Positions 52,170 to 60,081 of a DNA stretch of 64,000 bases are shown in pieces (positions within the stretch are counted from its first letter, which is position 1; every line of letters begins with the position of its first letter). Source of the stretch: Halobacillus sp. A5 (lineage in GTDB: Bacteria; Bacillota; Bacilli; Bacillales; Halobacillaceae); the NCBI RefSeq assembly GCF_024189315.1, contig NZ_JAIZEO010000001.1, forward strand, positions 620,001 to 684,000, read 5' to 3'. The notes beneath the pieces are model-generated. The model was not told the origin of the DNA. It made no database searches and was given only the letters and a program-made list of their open reading frames with translations. A program made the translations under genes and the position numbers.

Positions 52170-52356
52170 ACAGGTAGAAAATACGGTTTTCAGTAACCGC
52201 CTATTCAGTTATCAAGGTTCAACTTAAAATTGGATGCAAAAAAGTCAGAGATAGTCAAATAGACTACCTCATTTTGGCACGTGTAGGTAAAATAGCCCTA
52301 CTATATATTATAGCGGATTTTCTATTTCACGCAACTAAGTATGCGTGTTTTTTTAT
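52170..52356 (+). ncRNA. candidate prophage small RNA (about 185 nt)
   Basis: Bounded by the promoter above and a strong terminator. Internal hairpins: GAGATAGTC/GACTACCTC (52250-52272 region) and GTAGG/CCTAC. No open frame with a Shine-Dalgarno is present; the longest ATG frame is six codons. It lies in the 340-bp gap between early genes and could act as a regulator of the lysogeny switch or as antisense RNA. Confidence 0.45.
52328..52356 (+). terminator. terminator of candidate small RNA
   Basis: CACGCA/TGCGTG stem with an eight-base loop, followed by an uninterrupted run of T residues. Confidence 0.8.
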
Positions 52357-52415
52357 TACTATTTTGGTCTAAATTACTCTCCCTACAACTATATTAGTAT
52401 TTGGGAGGTGATTAC

Positions 52416-52493
52416 ATGTTTGACCCAAATGAAAAAGATTATGATTTTATAGATGATTTACATGAGATTTTTGATAAAGGTGAGCAATTATAA
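52416..52493 (+). CDS. 25-residue acidic peptide
   Basis: FDPNEKDYDFIDDLHEIFDK, ending GEQL, behind GGGAGGTGATTAC with ideal spacing. It is on the plus strand after the small-RNA terminator and its stop overlaps that of the convergent gene at 52488 by six bases. A real product is plausible but unproven. Confidence 0.4.
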   Translation: MFDPNEKDYDFIDDLHEIFDKGEQL

Positions 52494-52658
52494 TATAGAG
52501 CTATCAGCAACGCTTTCTCCTTTATCAACTCTTTCCACCTCAAAATCAGTTGTTTCATGGATAAAATCAATTAAGACTTCGATCATTTTGTCTTTTACTG
52601 TAGACTCTGTATTTTCTTCAATTGTAACTACGCATTCAGAAGTATCAATGCTGTTCAT
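52488..52658 (-). CDS. small acidic early protein, paralogue C
   Basis: 56 residues with core SECVVTIEENTESTVKDKMIE and IDFIHETTDFEVERVDKGES. It aligns with the two genes to its right (D/E-rich strand, then K-D-K-x-x-E-x-L/I-I-[DE]-[FY]-[IV]-[HN]-E-[TN]). GGGAGTCAGAAA precedes ATG. Unknown function. Confidence 0.65.
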   Translation of the reverse strand: MNSIDTSECVVTIEENTESTVKDKMIEVLIDFIHETTDFEVERVDKGESVADSSIL

Positions 52659-52688
52659 TTTCTGACTCCCTTCCTACTTTCTTATAAC

Positions 52689-52841
52689 TTACCTGACTAG
52701 TTTCTTTTTAATTTGATGCTCCGTGTTCTCGTTAACATACTCAATAATCATCTCAAGAAGCATGTCCTTGATAGTGTATTCTGAGGACTCATCAACAATA
52801 ATTTCGCAATTTGAAATATCAATCTCACTCATTTCGTCCAT
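52689..52841 (-). CDS. small acidic early protein, paralogue B
   Basis: 50 residues; core ISNCEIIVDESSEYTIKDML and MIIEYVNENTEHQIKKK matches its neighbours. Two starts are possible (ATG at 52841 close to GGGGTG, or ATG at 52832). The basic C-terminus differs from the other copies. Confidence 0.6.
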   Translation of the reverse strand: MDEMSEIDISNCEIIVDESSEYTIKDMLLEMIIEYVNENTEHQIKKKLVR

Positions 52842-52871
52842 CGCACCCCGTTTTAACACACTTTTCCATTA

Positions 52872-53021
52872 CTAATTCTCTCCCTTATTTTTTTCTACTC
52901 GAAAATCGGATGTTTCATTAATATAATCGATCAATAATTCTAGAGCCTTATCTCTGAAAGTGTAGGAGTGGCTATAGTCGATTTCATGGACACACTCACT
53001 CATCTCAACTTCTTTTCCCAT
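52872..53021 (-). CDS. small acidic early protein, paralogue A
   Basis: 49 residues; core MSECVHEIDYSHSYTFRDKA and LLIDYINETSDFRVEKNKGE matches the two genes downstream. Good AAGGAGGGGTAATA before ATG. The three copies run in tandem with 30-bp gaps, as after local duplication. Confidence 0.65.
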   Translation of the reverse strand: MGKEVEMSECVHEIDYSHSYTFRDKALELLIDYINETSDFRVEKNKGEN

Positions 53022-53167
53022 TATTACCCCTCCTTGAACTAACGTTATCCCTCACATTGTAATTATCCCATAAATAATGAGCATCTTAACCAAGTAATTT
53101 ATGTAATCTCTAGTTGTAAAAGGCACTGGTTAATCATAAAGTATGCTCTAACAATGTTTTATAACGC

Positions 53168-53419
53168 TTAGACTTTCCATTTCTCTACTATGAAGTCACT
53201 CGGACATAACCATACTTCTTCCTGCAGCTCAGGGATATATGCAAGATATAATTTTGAGAACTCATCTTCATCTTGTTGAACGATTACCGCTTTATAACCA
53301 TTCGCAAATGCAGCTGTGTCATCAGCTTTTTCAATTAAGATTTCTTTTGTAATCACTGTTTCCTCAACTAACGCTTCAAATGATTCTACCTCGTTTAAAC
53401 CCATCATTTTTTTGTCCAT
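53168..53419 (-). CDS. prophage early protein of unknown function
   Basis: 83 residues, acidic: VESFEALVEETVITKEILIEK then YKAVIVQQDEDEFSKLYLAY and EEVWLCPSDFIVEKWKV. The end reads like a small beta domain. First leftward gene after the putative lysogeny operator. ATG at 53419 has GGGG eight bases upstream. Confidence 0.65.
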   Translation of the reverse strand: MDKKMMGLNEVESFEALVEETVITKEILIEKADDTAAFANGYKAVIVQQDEDEFSKLYLAYIPELQEEVWLCPSDFIVEKWKV

Positions 53420-53462
53420 TTTCATTTCCCCTTATCATTTAGTTTTTAAAGTAATACTAAAA

Positions 53463-53480
53463 GTTCAACTTATTGAACTA
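53463..53480. promoter_or_regulatory. palindromic operator candidate of the lysogeny region
   Basis: AGTTCAA-CTTA-TTGAACT, a perfect 7-bp inverted repeat; a further half-site TTGAACTTT lies at 53534-53542. Both lie between the divergent early gene (53419) and the HTH repressor-like gene (53595), the expected place for switch operators. Confidence 0.55.
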
Positions 53481-53594
53481 AATTAATCATACACCCTCCT
53501 GGAAAATAAAACAACCCCTTCTCGTACAATTTCTTGAACTTTAAGTATAAAAAGTTAGCAAAGTGTATTATACTAAGGATTGTGGGGTGATAAT

Positions 53595-53840
53595 ATGGCA
53601 AAAGAAAGACGCAAGGCAACTACGATCATGCCAAGTTATAAACCATTTGAAAAAACATTGATTGATAAAGGGATTAAGAAACAGGAGTTAAGAGATAACT
53701 TAGGTATATCGCCTGCAACCTTTTCGAAAATGAATAAAAATGGCTATATAGCATTAGATGTAATTGCTGTGATGGTAGAATATTTAGACTGTGATATCAA
53801 AGACGTAGTTGAATTTGTTCCTATAAGTAAACAGCCCTAA
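53595..53840 (+). CDS. HTH regulator, likely phage repressor (small CI-like/Xre)
   Basis: 81 residues with one HTH domain of the XRE type: SYKPFEKTLIDKGIKKQELR, NLGISPATFSKMNKNGYIAL then VIAVMVEYLDCDIKDVVEFV. It lacks a peptidase or oligomerisation domain of classical CI. Divergent from the early operon and next to int, so it is the best candidate for keeping lysogeny. ATG at 53595 follows GGGGTGATAAT. Confidence 0.8.
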   Translation: MAKERRKATTIMPSYKPFEKTLIDKGIKKQELRDNLGISPATFSKMNKNGYIALDVIAVMVEYLDCDIKDVVEFVPISKQP

Positions 53841-53865
53841 CTTTAAGTTTAGGGCTGCTTTTTTA
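53831..53865 (+). terminator. terminator of repressor-like gene
   Basis: CAGCCCTAA pairs with TTAGGGCTG around CTTTAAGT, followed by CTTTTTTAT, overlapping the stop codon. Confidence 0.85.
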
Positions 53866-53909
53866 TGACTTAATTTGTTGTATATCCTTGCTGTTACCAG
53901 ACTTATAAA

Positions 53910-54842
53910 TCAGCGCTTGTTAGAATTATAATTCATTAATGGGCTTGCTGACACAGCTTTGTCCAATAATTGCTGATCTGTAATGGATCTTAAATAATTT
54001 TCAGTTACAGTTGTTTCTGAATGGCCTAGCAACCTGGAAATTGTATATAAGTCCAAACCTCCTACACTGTCATATCCAATTAATACAGACACTGCATAGA
54101 AGTGTCTAAAAGCATGGGGGTGTACCCTCTTTTTAATTCCTGCAAGCTCTCCAGCCCTCTGTATGACGTTATACAGCCCTACATGTGATATCTCCCCAGC
54201 TTGATACGACAAAAAGTAACGATCAGCTTTAATACTCTTATCTTCAAAATACTTTTCTTTTAAGCGTTCGTATCGAATTAGAATCTTTTTAAGTGCCGGG
54301 CTAATAGAAACCATTCTTTCTTTATTTCCTTTGCCACTAACCAGTATAGAACTGTCCCTTACATCGTTCACCCTGAGACTTCTTATTTCTATTGATCTTA
54401 GCCCACAATCCGCAAGCATGGCTATTATGGCTTTGTTTCTAGCTTCTAACATTGTTTTAGTGCTAAAAGCATTGATCATGGCATTCACATCTTCATAGGT
54501 AAAACCTTCTACCACCTTTTTTGGAACTTTAGGGAGCGCAACTTTTGTCATTGGATTTTCGTTCAAGTATTCTTCGGAAATGCACCAATTCAAAAATGCT
54601 TTTACGTTCTTTGCCATTGATACAATACTTTGAGGTTGTAAGTTATCTAATTGTTTGCTCCGTACATATGCCTTCATATCGTGAACAGTAATGTTTTCAA
54701 CCTCAGTGATTCCCCTTCTTTCTTTTAAAAATGTATTGAATTGTTTGTACTCCTGTCTTTTATTTTTCATTGTCTTGGCAGTATATCCCCTAGCCATACA
54801 GTGATACAGATACTCCTCGATTAAATCAGTAACTAATTCCAT
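53910..54842 (-). CDS. int: tyrosine recombinase, phage integrase
   Basis: 310 residues. N-terminal SAM-like core-binding domain (ATKTMKNKRQEYKQFNTF-type helix, VHDMKAYVRSKQLDN) and a catalytic domain with ADCGLRSIEIRSL (Arg I), VSGKGNKERMV (Lys), HPHAFRHFYAVS (His-x-x-Arg) and TENYLRS (Tyr nucleophile). XerC/D-like. It lies 190 bp from the right-hand yneF repeat, the standard int-attP arrangement. Its start follows GAGGGGTGG inside a terminator-like hairpin. Confidence 0.95.
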   Translation of the reverse strand: MELVTDLIEEYLYHCMARGYTAKTMKNKRQEYKQFNTFLKERRGITEVENITVHDMKAYVRSKQLDNLQPQSIVSMAKNVKAFLNWCISEEYLNENPMTKVALPKVPKKVVEGFTYEDVNAMINAFSTKTMLEARNKAIIAMLADCGLRSIEIRSLRVNDVRDSSILVSGKGNKERMVSISPALKKILIRYERLKEKYFEDKSIKADRYFLSYQAGEISHVGLYNVIQRAGELAGIKKRVHPHAFRHFYAVSVLIGYDSVGGLDLYTISRLLGHSETTVTENYLRSITDQQLLDKAVSASPLMNYNSNKR

Positions 54843-54845
54843 ACA

Positions 54846-54907
54846 AAAAAGCCACCCCTCTATTTAGATTTTTGGTTAATAATCTAATAAGGAAAGTGGC
54901 TCTTTTG
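54846..54907 (-). terminator. terminator/attenuator immediately upstream of int
   Basis: On the minus strand AAAGAGCCAC pairs with GTGGCTTTTTT across a 40-base loop; the U-run ends at the int start codon, and the int Shine-Dalgarno region lies in the 3' arm. It could stop read-through from the right yneF copy and mask int translation. Confidence 0.55.
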
Positions 54908-55033
54908 AAAGATAAAGCATATTCTTCTGAGATCGCCAAGGATGATTAAGCATGTACTAAAATTGCACCTTTTCACATCCATATTTAGAATAATATACTT
55001 AGCTCAAACCTTGTTATATCAATGTTTGAAGCA

Positions 55034-55281
55034 ATTGTTATTTGGTCTGCTGGTTGTTCATTGCACGCATCATCTGATTGATCTTCTTCTGCGAAGGCTT
55101 CTGGCCCATCTGCATCATCATCGTGCGCAGCATTTGTTCATTAATCGGCGGGTTCTTTTTCAAATAGTTCATCATGTACTTTCTAGCAATGAAGAAGCCT
55201 AAGGCTACGCCACCAACTAGAGCTAAAACCGCAATGATGATTACCCATACGATGCCCAAAGTCATATCAACGTCTTCCTCC
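55034..55281. repeat. 248-bp direct repeat, right prophage end (att with complete yneF)
   Basis: Exact copy of 15751-15998. Left flank is prophage (int side), right flank host (sirA side). It includes the entire yneF reading frame and Shine-Dalgarno. Confidence 0.9.
55038..55265 (-). CDS. yneF: UPF0154 membrane protein YneF (right copy)
   Basis: Same 75-residue product as at 15755-15982. This copy retains the native upstream region with a sigma-A-type promoter (TTGTAT-N17-TATACT) but is followed by prophage DNA instead of its own terminator; the hairpin before int may replace it. AAGGAGG precedes the ATG at 55265; an upstream in-frame ATG at 55298 would add [11 protein letters not shown] and covers the Shine-Dalgarno, so it is unlikely. 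Confidence 0.93.
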   Translation of the reverse strand: MTLGIVWVIIIAVLALVGGVALGFFIARKYMMNYLKKNPPINEQMLRTMMMQMGQKPSQKKINQMMRAMNNQQTK

Positions 55282-55301
55282 TTCGTGTTGTCTCCCATAA
55301 C

Positions 55302-55330
55302 AGTATAGTAAAATGCTCAAAGGAATACAA
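55302..55330 (-). promoter_or_regulatory. yneF promoter
   Basis: TTGTAT (-35) and TATACT (-10) with 17-bp spacing, directly upstream of the right yneF. It overlaps an AAAATGCTC/GAGCATTTT hairpin that probably terminates sirA. Confidence 0.65.
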
Positions 55331-55339
55331 TAGAGCATT

Positions 55340-55759
55340 TTACGATAACAGACGCTGACGTATAAGAGGGGAAATCCATCCGTAATGTTCTCCGCTTTCT
55401 TCAATAATAAAAAACGACTGATCACACATTCTTAGCGGTTGAAATAAAACCCTTTCTGCCTGCCAGAGGCTGTCACACTGAAATAGACAACAGCAATTCT
55501 TACCATCTAGTATATCACAATTTATTTCACAATCGAATAATCTCTCTTTCAAATTTATATGGTTTTCATGAATTTTTTTAAGCCAGTCATAGAAAGAGAA
55601 ATGGGTCGTTATGTAATCCAGCTGCTGCATAAGCTGCTGCATATAATTACTTGTCCTTATGCTGCCTTGACATTCTTCAAAGAACCTTTTCAGCAGATCT
55701 ACTTTATAGTAATAGTTTTCACTAACTTCGCGTTTTACTGCATAGACTGTAAACTGCAT
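55340..55759 (-). CDS. sirA: sporulation inhibitor of replication SirA
   Basis: 139 residues. In B. subtilis SirA (YneE) is made at sporulation onset under Spo0A and binds DnaA domain I to stop new rounds of replication. Position between tkt and yneF is exactly conserved, and the C-terminal EHYGWISPLIRQR matches the family's RYGWLNP region; the rest is diverged and cysteine-rich (CEINCDILDGKNCCCLFQC). AAAGGGGGGATGGTCAC precedes ATG. Confidence 0.82.
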   Translation of the reverse strand: MQFTVYAVKREVSENYYYKVDLLKRFFEECQGSIRTSNYMQQLMQQLDYITTHFSFYDWLKKIHENHINLKERLFDCEINCDILDGKNCCCLFQCDSLWQAERVLFQPLRMCDQSFFIIEESGEHYGWISPLIRQRLLS

Positions 55760-55904
55760 GTGACCATCCCCCCTTTTAAAAAATTATAACGAACAAGGGA
55801 GGAGTAGTTTGTCACATTATGTCCACGTCCAAGAAATTGTTTTGTCAAAATTTCTTTCTTAACAGTAAACTACTGCACCCAGGGGGATGCAGCAGCCTGT
55901 CTTT

Positions 55905-57911
55905 CTATTGGTTTAATAACTTCTCTGCTTGTTTCACGACATTATTTACAGTGAACCCAAAATTCTCGATAATGGTGTTTCCTGGGGCAGAAGCTCCAAA
56001 ACGGTCAATTCCAATAACCGCTCCATCAAGACCTACATAACGTTCCCATCCAAAGGAAGCACCCATTTCCACAGCTAGACGTTTTCGAACGTTGTCAGGC
56101 AGTACCGCTTCTTTGTAATCCTCATCCTGTGCATGGAAACGATCAAAGGACGGAACACTTACTACACGAACGTCATGACCTTTTGATTTTAGCTCTTTTT
56201 GTGCATTTACGGCAAGTTGCACTTCAGAACCTGAAGCTAATAGAATTCCATCCGGCGTTTCTTTATCCGAATCGACAAGTACATAAGCTCCGCGTTTTAC
56301 ACCTTCATAAGCTTTTTCTTTAGTACCTTCGAGTGTTGGAAGACCTTGACGAGTCAATACAAGAGCATTAGGTGTAGTATTTGATTCTAATGCCAATCTC
56401 CAGGCAGCACTAGTCTCGTTTCCATCTGCCGGCCGAACCACACATAAGTTAGGAACTGCTCGTAGTGAAGAGAGCTGTTCGATAGGTTCATGAGTCGGCC
56501 CGTCTTCCCCTACTGCAACAGAATCATGAGTTAATACGTAATTAACAGGGAGATTCATTATAGCGGATAGACGCAGTGCCGGACGGAGGTAGTCACTAAA
56601 TACGAAAAATGTACCGCCGTAAATTTTTAAACCGCCGTGAAGTGCCATTCCGTTCAGAGCCGAAGCCATAGCAAATTCACGTACACCAAACCAAATATTT
56701 CGCCCTGCGTAATTATGACGGGAAAAATCTTCCTCTTCTTTTACTGCTGTTTTATTTGAACCAGCTAAGTCAGCACTTCCACCAAAGAAATAAGGGATTG
56801 CTTTGGATAGTGAATTAATTACTTCACCAGATGCTGCCCGAGTGGCCAGCTCATCTTTGCCGGGTTCAAAGACAGGTAAGCTTTGTTCCCATCCTTCAGG
56901 GAGTTTACCTTCTTTCGCTGATTTAAGCTCCTGCGCAAGCTCAGGGTACGCCTGTTCATATTCGCTGTACAGATCATTCCACTCAGCTTCTTTTTTAGAA
57001 CCGTTTTCTTTAACTTTTTGACTGAAGTCTTCGTACACTTCTTGAGGTACGTGGAATGGTTCGTGGTTCCACTTGTAATATTCTTTAGTTGCAGTTACTT
57101 CATCTCCACCTAAAGGAGCACCATGTGACGCAGACTTCCCAGATTTATTCGGCGAACCATAACCAATCACTGTTTTCACTTCAATCATTGTCGGCTGATC
57201 CGTGTTTTGCTTAGCATTCTCAATGGCTTTTGTAATTTCGTCAATATTCGTTCCATCCTCAACACGGATAACCTGCCATCCGTATGCCTCATAACGCTTT
57301 TCCACGCTTTCACTGAAGGAACGGTTTAAATCTCCGTCTAAAGAGATGTCATTCGAGTCATACAGCACGATAAGTTTTCCTAAACCTAAATGACCTGCTA
57401 AAGAAGCTGATTCCTGAGACACGCCTTCCATTAGGTCTCCATCACCGCAAATAGCAAAAGTATAATGATCCACGACATTGAAATCACCGCGGTTATATTT
57501 TGCAGCTAAATGCGCTTCTGCCATTGCCATCCCAGTGGACATGGCAAGACCTTGTCCAAGCGGCCCTGTTGTAGCCTCTACTCCATCGGTATGGCCGAAT
57601 TCCGGGTGCCCCGGAGTTTTCGAATCCCACTGACGGAATTCCTTTAGGTCATCAATGGAGACATTATAACCGGAAAGGTGAAGCAGGCTGTATAACAGCA
57701 TAGATCCATGACCAGCAGATAACACGAACCGGTCTCTATTAAACCAGTCAGAGTTCTCAGGATTATGGTTCATAAATTGAGTCCATAGAGTATAAGCCAT
57801 AGGAGCTGCTCCCATCGGCATACCCGGGTGTCCTGAGTTAGCTTTCTCTACGGCATCAATCGTCAATGTTCGTATCGTATTAATAGATTTCTGTTCAATA
57901 CTGTTTTCCAA
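55905..57911 (-). CDS. tkt: transketolase
   Basis: 668 residues, full length. Thiamine-diphosphate enzyme transferring two-carbon units in the non-oxidative pentose phosphate pathway. The ThDP-binding motif begins [20 protein letters not shown], and substrate-site histidines are in [19 protein letters not shown] and [16 protein letters not shown]. With zwf and gnd at the other end of the window it completes both branches of the pathway. Confidence 0.97.
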   Translation of the reverse strand: MENSIEQKSINTIRTLTIDAVEKANSGHPGMPMGAAPMAYTLWTQFMNHNPENSDWFNRDRFVLSAGHGSMLLYSLLHLSGYNVSIDDLKEFRQWDSKTPGHPEFGHTDGVEATTGPLGQGLAMSTGMAMAEAHLAAKYNRGDFNVVDHYTFAICGDGDLMEGVSQESASLAGHLGLGKLIVLYDSNDISLDGDLNRSFSESVEKRYEAYGWQVIRVEDGTNIDEITKAIENAKQNTDQPTMIEVKTVIGYGSPNKSGKSASHGAPLGGDEVTATKEYYKWNHEPFHVPQEVYEDFSQKVKENGSKKEAEWNDLYSEYEQAYPELAQELKSAKEGKLPEGWEQSLPVFEPGKDELATRAASGEVINSLSKAIPYFFGGSADLAGSNKTAVKEEEDFSRHNYAGRNIWFGVREFAMASALNGMALHGGLKIYGGTFFVFSDYLRPALRLSAIMNLPVNYVLTHDSVAVGEDGPTHEPIEQLSSLRAVPNLCVVRPADGNETSAAWRLALESNTTPNALVLTRQGLPTLEGTKEKAYEGVKRGAYVLVDSDKETPDGILLASGSEVQLAVNAQKELKSKGHDVRVVSVPSFDRFHAQDEDYKEAVLPDNVRKRLAVEMGASFGWERYVGLDGAVIGIDRFGASAPGNTIIENFGFTVNNVVKQAEKLLNQ

Positions 57912-58044
57912 AATAAATTCCCCTTTCTACTTCGCGTATGTACCATGTATTATCGTATAATGAAATGAAGTACGTGACAAGTTTCACAACGGATTTTCTT
58001 TGAAAGTCACTCATTTAACCTTCCCTTGAGGGATTAAAATTAAA

Positions 58045-58072
58045 CAAAAACCGCACTGGAATAAGTGCGGTT
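58045..58072 (-). terminator. terminator after ynzC
   Basis: Perfect AACCGCACT/AGTGCGGTT stem with a 5-base loop, then TTTGTTTAATTTT on the minus strand. Confidence 0.85.
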
Positions 58073-58081
58073 AACCGTATA

Positions 58082-58315
58082 TTAATGTTTTTTCTCGTTT
58101 TCCTGCATTTGTTTTAACTTTTCAGGCGTTACATCATTACCTTCAGGATCAACGACCGTCATTCCTTTAAGCTGATTTTTGAAGGATTTGCGGACATTAT
58201 TCAAATATTCCTGTCTAAGCTTCTGCTGCTCTTCTTTTTCCTGCTGAGTAAGCCCTTGTTCTTTAGATTTATGAGACAATTCATTAATTCGATTTAATTT
58301 TTCATTGGAAATCAT
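58082..58315 (-). CDS. ynzC: DUF896 protein YnzC
   Basis: 77 residues: two-helix hairpin protein ([39 protein letters not shown]) ending in a flexible acidic-basic tail. In B. subtilis it is the last gene of the SOS-induced yneA-yneB-ynzC operon. Function unknown. AAAGGAGAGTTCTT precedes ATG at 58315; the frame is open far upstream without support. Confidence 0.92.
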   Translation of the reverse strand: MISNEKLNRINELSHKSKEQGLTQQEKEEQQKLRQEYLNNVRKSFKNQLKGMTVVDPEGNDVTPEKLKQMQENEKKH

Positions 58316-58345
58316 AAGAACTCTCCTTTTATAAGAGGATATAAA

Positions 58346-58377
58346 GAAAAGACAAGTGCCGATTAGACGCTTGCCTT
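58346..58377 (-). terminator. weak hairpin between yneB and ynzC
   Basis: AAAGGCAAGCG pairs imperfectly with GCACTTGTCTTT, followed by TCTTTATA on the minus strand. May reduce expression of ynzC relative to yneB. Confidence 0.45.
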
Positions 58378-58391
58378 TATATATAATAACG

Positions 58392-59060
<669 letters not shown>

Positions 59061-59077
59061 TCATAAAGCTTCTGCGC

Positions 59078-59173
59078 TTACACGCTAGTTACCATGGAAT
59101 AGTATAAGAAAGCTAAGCTCGCTGCAAATAATAAAATGTACGTGACGTCCAGTTTTGAAAGTTTATTGAACAT
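59078..59173 (-). CDS. 31-residue single-helix membrane peptide in yneA position
   Basis: MFNKLSKLDVTYILLFAASL then AFLYYSMVTSV: one transmembrane helix and almost nothing else. It is the first gene of the LexA-controlled yneA-yneB-ynzC operon, where YneA, a membrane-anchored LysM cell-division inhibitor of about 100 residues, is expected. GGGAGAG is placed nine to ten bases before ATG. Stop is TAA at 59078, 33 bp before yneB. It may be a minimal YneA that acts through its transmembrane helix, or an unrelated small SOS peptide. Confidence 0.6.
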   Translation of the reverse strand: MFNKLSKLDVTYILLFAASLAFLYYSMVTSV

Positions 59174-59193
59174 ATCAAACACTCTCCCTTTTT

Positions 59194-59315
59194 AGAACAA
59201 GCGTTCTTGGAAACGTTTGTTCGCGTTTGTTAATTTTATTATATACGAACTAACGTTCCTGTCAACTACTTTTTTCGAACGCTTGTTTGTATTTTTTGAA
59301 AACTCATGATAAAAT
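59194..59315. promoter_or_regulatory. divergent SOS control region of yneA-like operon and lexA
   Basis: Four LexA boxes: 59194-59207 (AGAACAAGCGTTCT), 59210-59223 (GAAACGTTTGTTCG, one mismatch), 59246-59259 (CGAACTAACGTTCC) and 59276-59289 (CGAACGCTTGTTTG, one mismatch). The leftward promoter is TTGACA-N16-TATAAT (59238-59265) with the third box in its spacer. The lexA promoter TTGTAT-N17-TAAAAT (59287-59315) overlaps the fourth. Confidence 0.85.
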
Positions 59316-59351
59316 GAAACTACTATAATCCTATGTTCGAGGTGTTTAAAT

Positions 59352-59975
59352 ATGAGTAAACTATCAAAAAGGCAGCAAGAAATACTAGATTACATTAAAG
59401 AACAAGTATTGTTAAAAGGGTATCCGCCATCCGTAAGGGAGATTGGGCAGTCCGTCGGGCTAGCTTCAAGTTCTACTGTTCACGGTCATTTATCAAGGTT
59501 GGAAAAGAAAGGATTTATTCGTAGAGACCCAACAAAACCAAGAGCAATAGAAGTAATTGAATTGGAAGAAGATTCAAGTATACCCCGCACAGAAGCTGCC
59601 TACGCACCCGTTATCGGTAAAGTAACGGCTGGCTCTCCAATTACTGCAATTGAAAATATTGAAGAGTACGTGCCGCTTCCCGACTCTTTAGCCGGAGGGG
59701 ATGATAATACATTTGTTTTGGTGGTACAGGGTGAAAGTATGATTGAGGCAGGAATATTAAATGGGGACATGGTAATTGTCAGACAGCAGACGACGGCCGA
59801 CAACGGGGACATCGTAGTCGCCATGACTGAAGATGAAGAAGCTACAGTGAAACGCTTCTTTAAAGAAAGAAATCACATTCGACTGCAGCCTGAGAATGCA
59901 ACGATGGATCCAATTATTTTAAACGATGTTTCTATATTAGGCAGGGTCGTTGGTTTGTACCGTACAGTACATTAA
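59352..59975 (+). CDS. lexA: LexA repressor
   Basis: 207 residues. N-terminal winged helix ([40 protein letters not shown]) and C-terminal S24 peptidase domain with cleavage-site Ala-Gly in [12 protein letters not shown], catalytic Ser in [11 protein letters not shown] and Lys in EEATVKRFF. Represses the SOS regulon until RecA-stimulated self-cleavage. GAGGTG precedes ATG. It also likely controls the prophage YolD-like gene at 18870. Confidence 0.97.
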   Translation: MSKLSKRQQEILDYIKEQVLLKGYPPSVREIGQSVGLASSSTVHGHLSRLEKKGFIRRDPTKPRAIEVIELEEDSSIPRTEAAYAPVIGKVTAGSPITAIENIEEYVPLPDSLAGGDDNTFVLVVQGESMIEAGILNGDMVIVRQQTTADNGDIVVAMTEDEEATVKRFFKERNHIRLQPENATMDPIILNDVSILGRVVGLYRTVH

Positions 59976-59990
59976 GGTTTAAAAATTAAA

Positions 59991-60030
59991 AAAAGCCTCA
60001 CGTTCTTATTTTTAAGAACGTGAGGCTTTT
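59991..60030. terminator. lexA terminator
   Basis: AAAAGCCTCACGTTCTTA pairs perfectly with TAAGAACGTGAGGCTTTT around TTTT, flanked by A- and T-runs. Confidence 0.92.
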
Positions 60031-60043
60031 TTTAAGTAAAGTT

Positions 60044-60072
60044 ACACCCCTTGTCATTAGGACAAGGGGTGT
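60044..60072 (-). terminator. glnA terminator
   Basis: Perfect 12-bp stem ACACCCCTTGTC/GACAAGGGGTGT with a 5-base loop, 10 bp after the glnA stop; weak U-tract. Confidence 0.8.
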
Positions 60073-60081
60073 GGTGTGCAA

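Larger units (their letters stand above)
15999..55033. mobile_element. integrated siphovirus-type prophage (about 39 kb)
   Basis: Bounded by perfect 248-bp direct repeats containing yneF; integrase beside the right end, lysis genes and lysogenic-conversion genes toward the left end. Modules in genome order from the right: integration/lysogeny, early small genes, replication/RNA polymerase, accessory genes, packaging, HK97-type head, tail, lysis, then HEPN, YolD, HTH, FtsK and replication-relaxation genes. It interrupts the order tkt-sirA-yneF-ccdA expected from B. subtilis. No truncated structural gene was seen, so it may be inducible. Confidence 0.93.

Noticed and set aside
15999-55033. tRNA genes in the prophage or at the attachment site
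   Set aside because: No cloverleaf-like segment with the conserved GTTCRANNC T-loop was found by eye; integration is in yneF rather than a tRNA gene.
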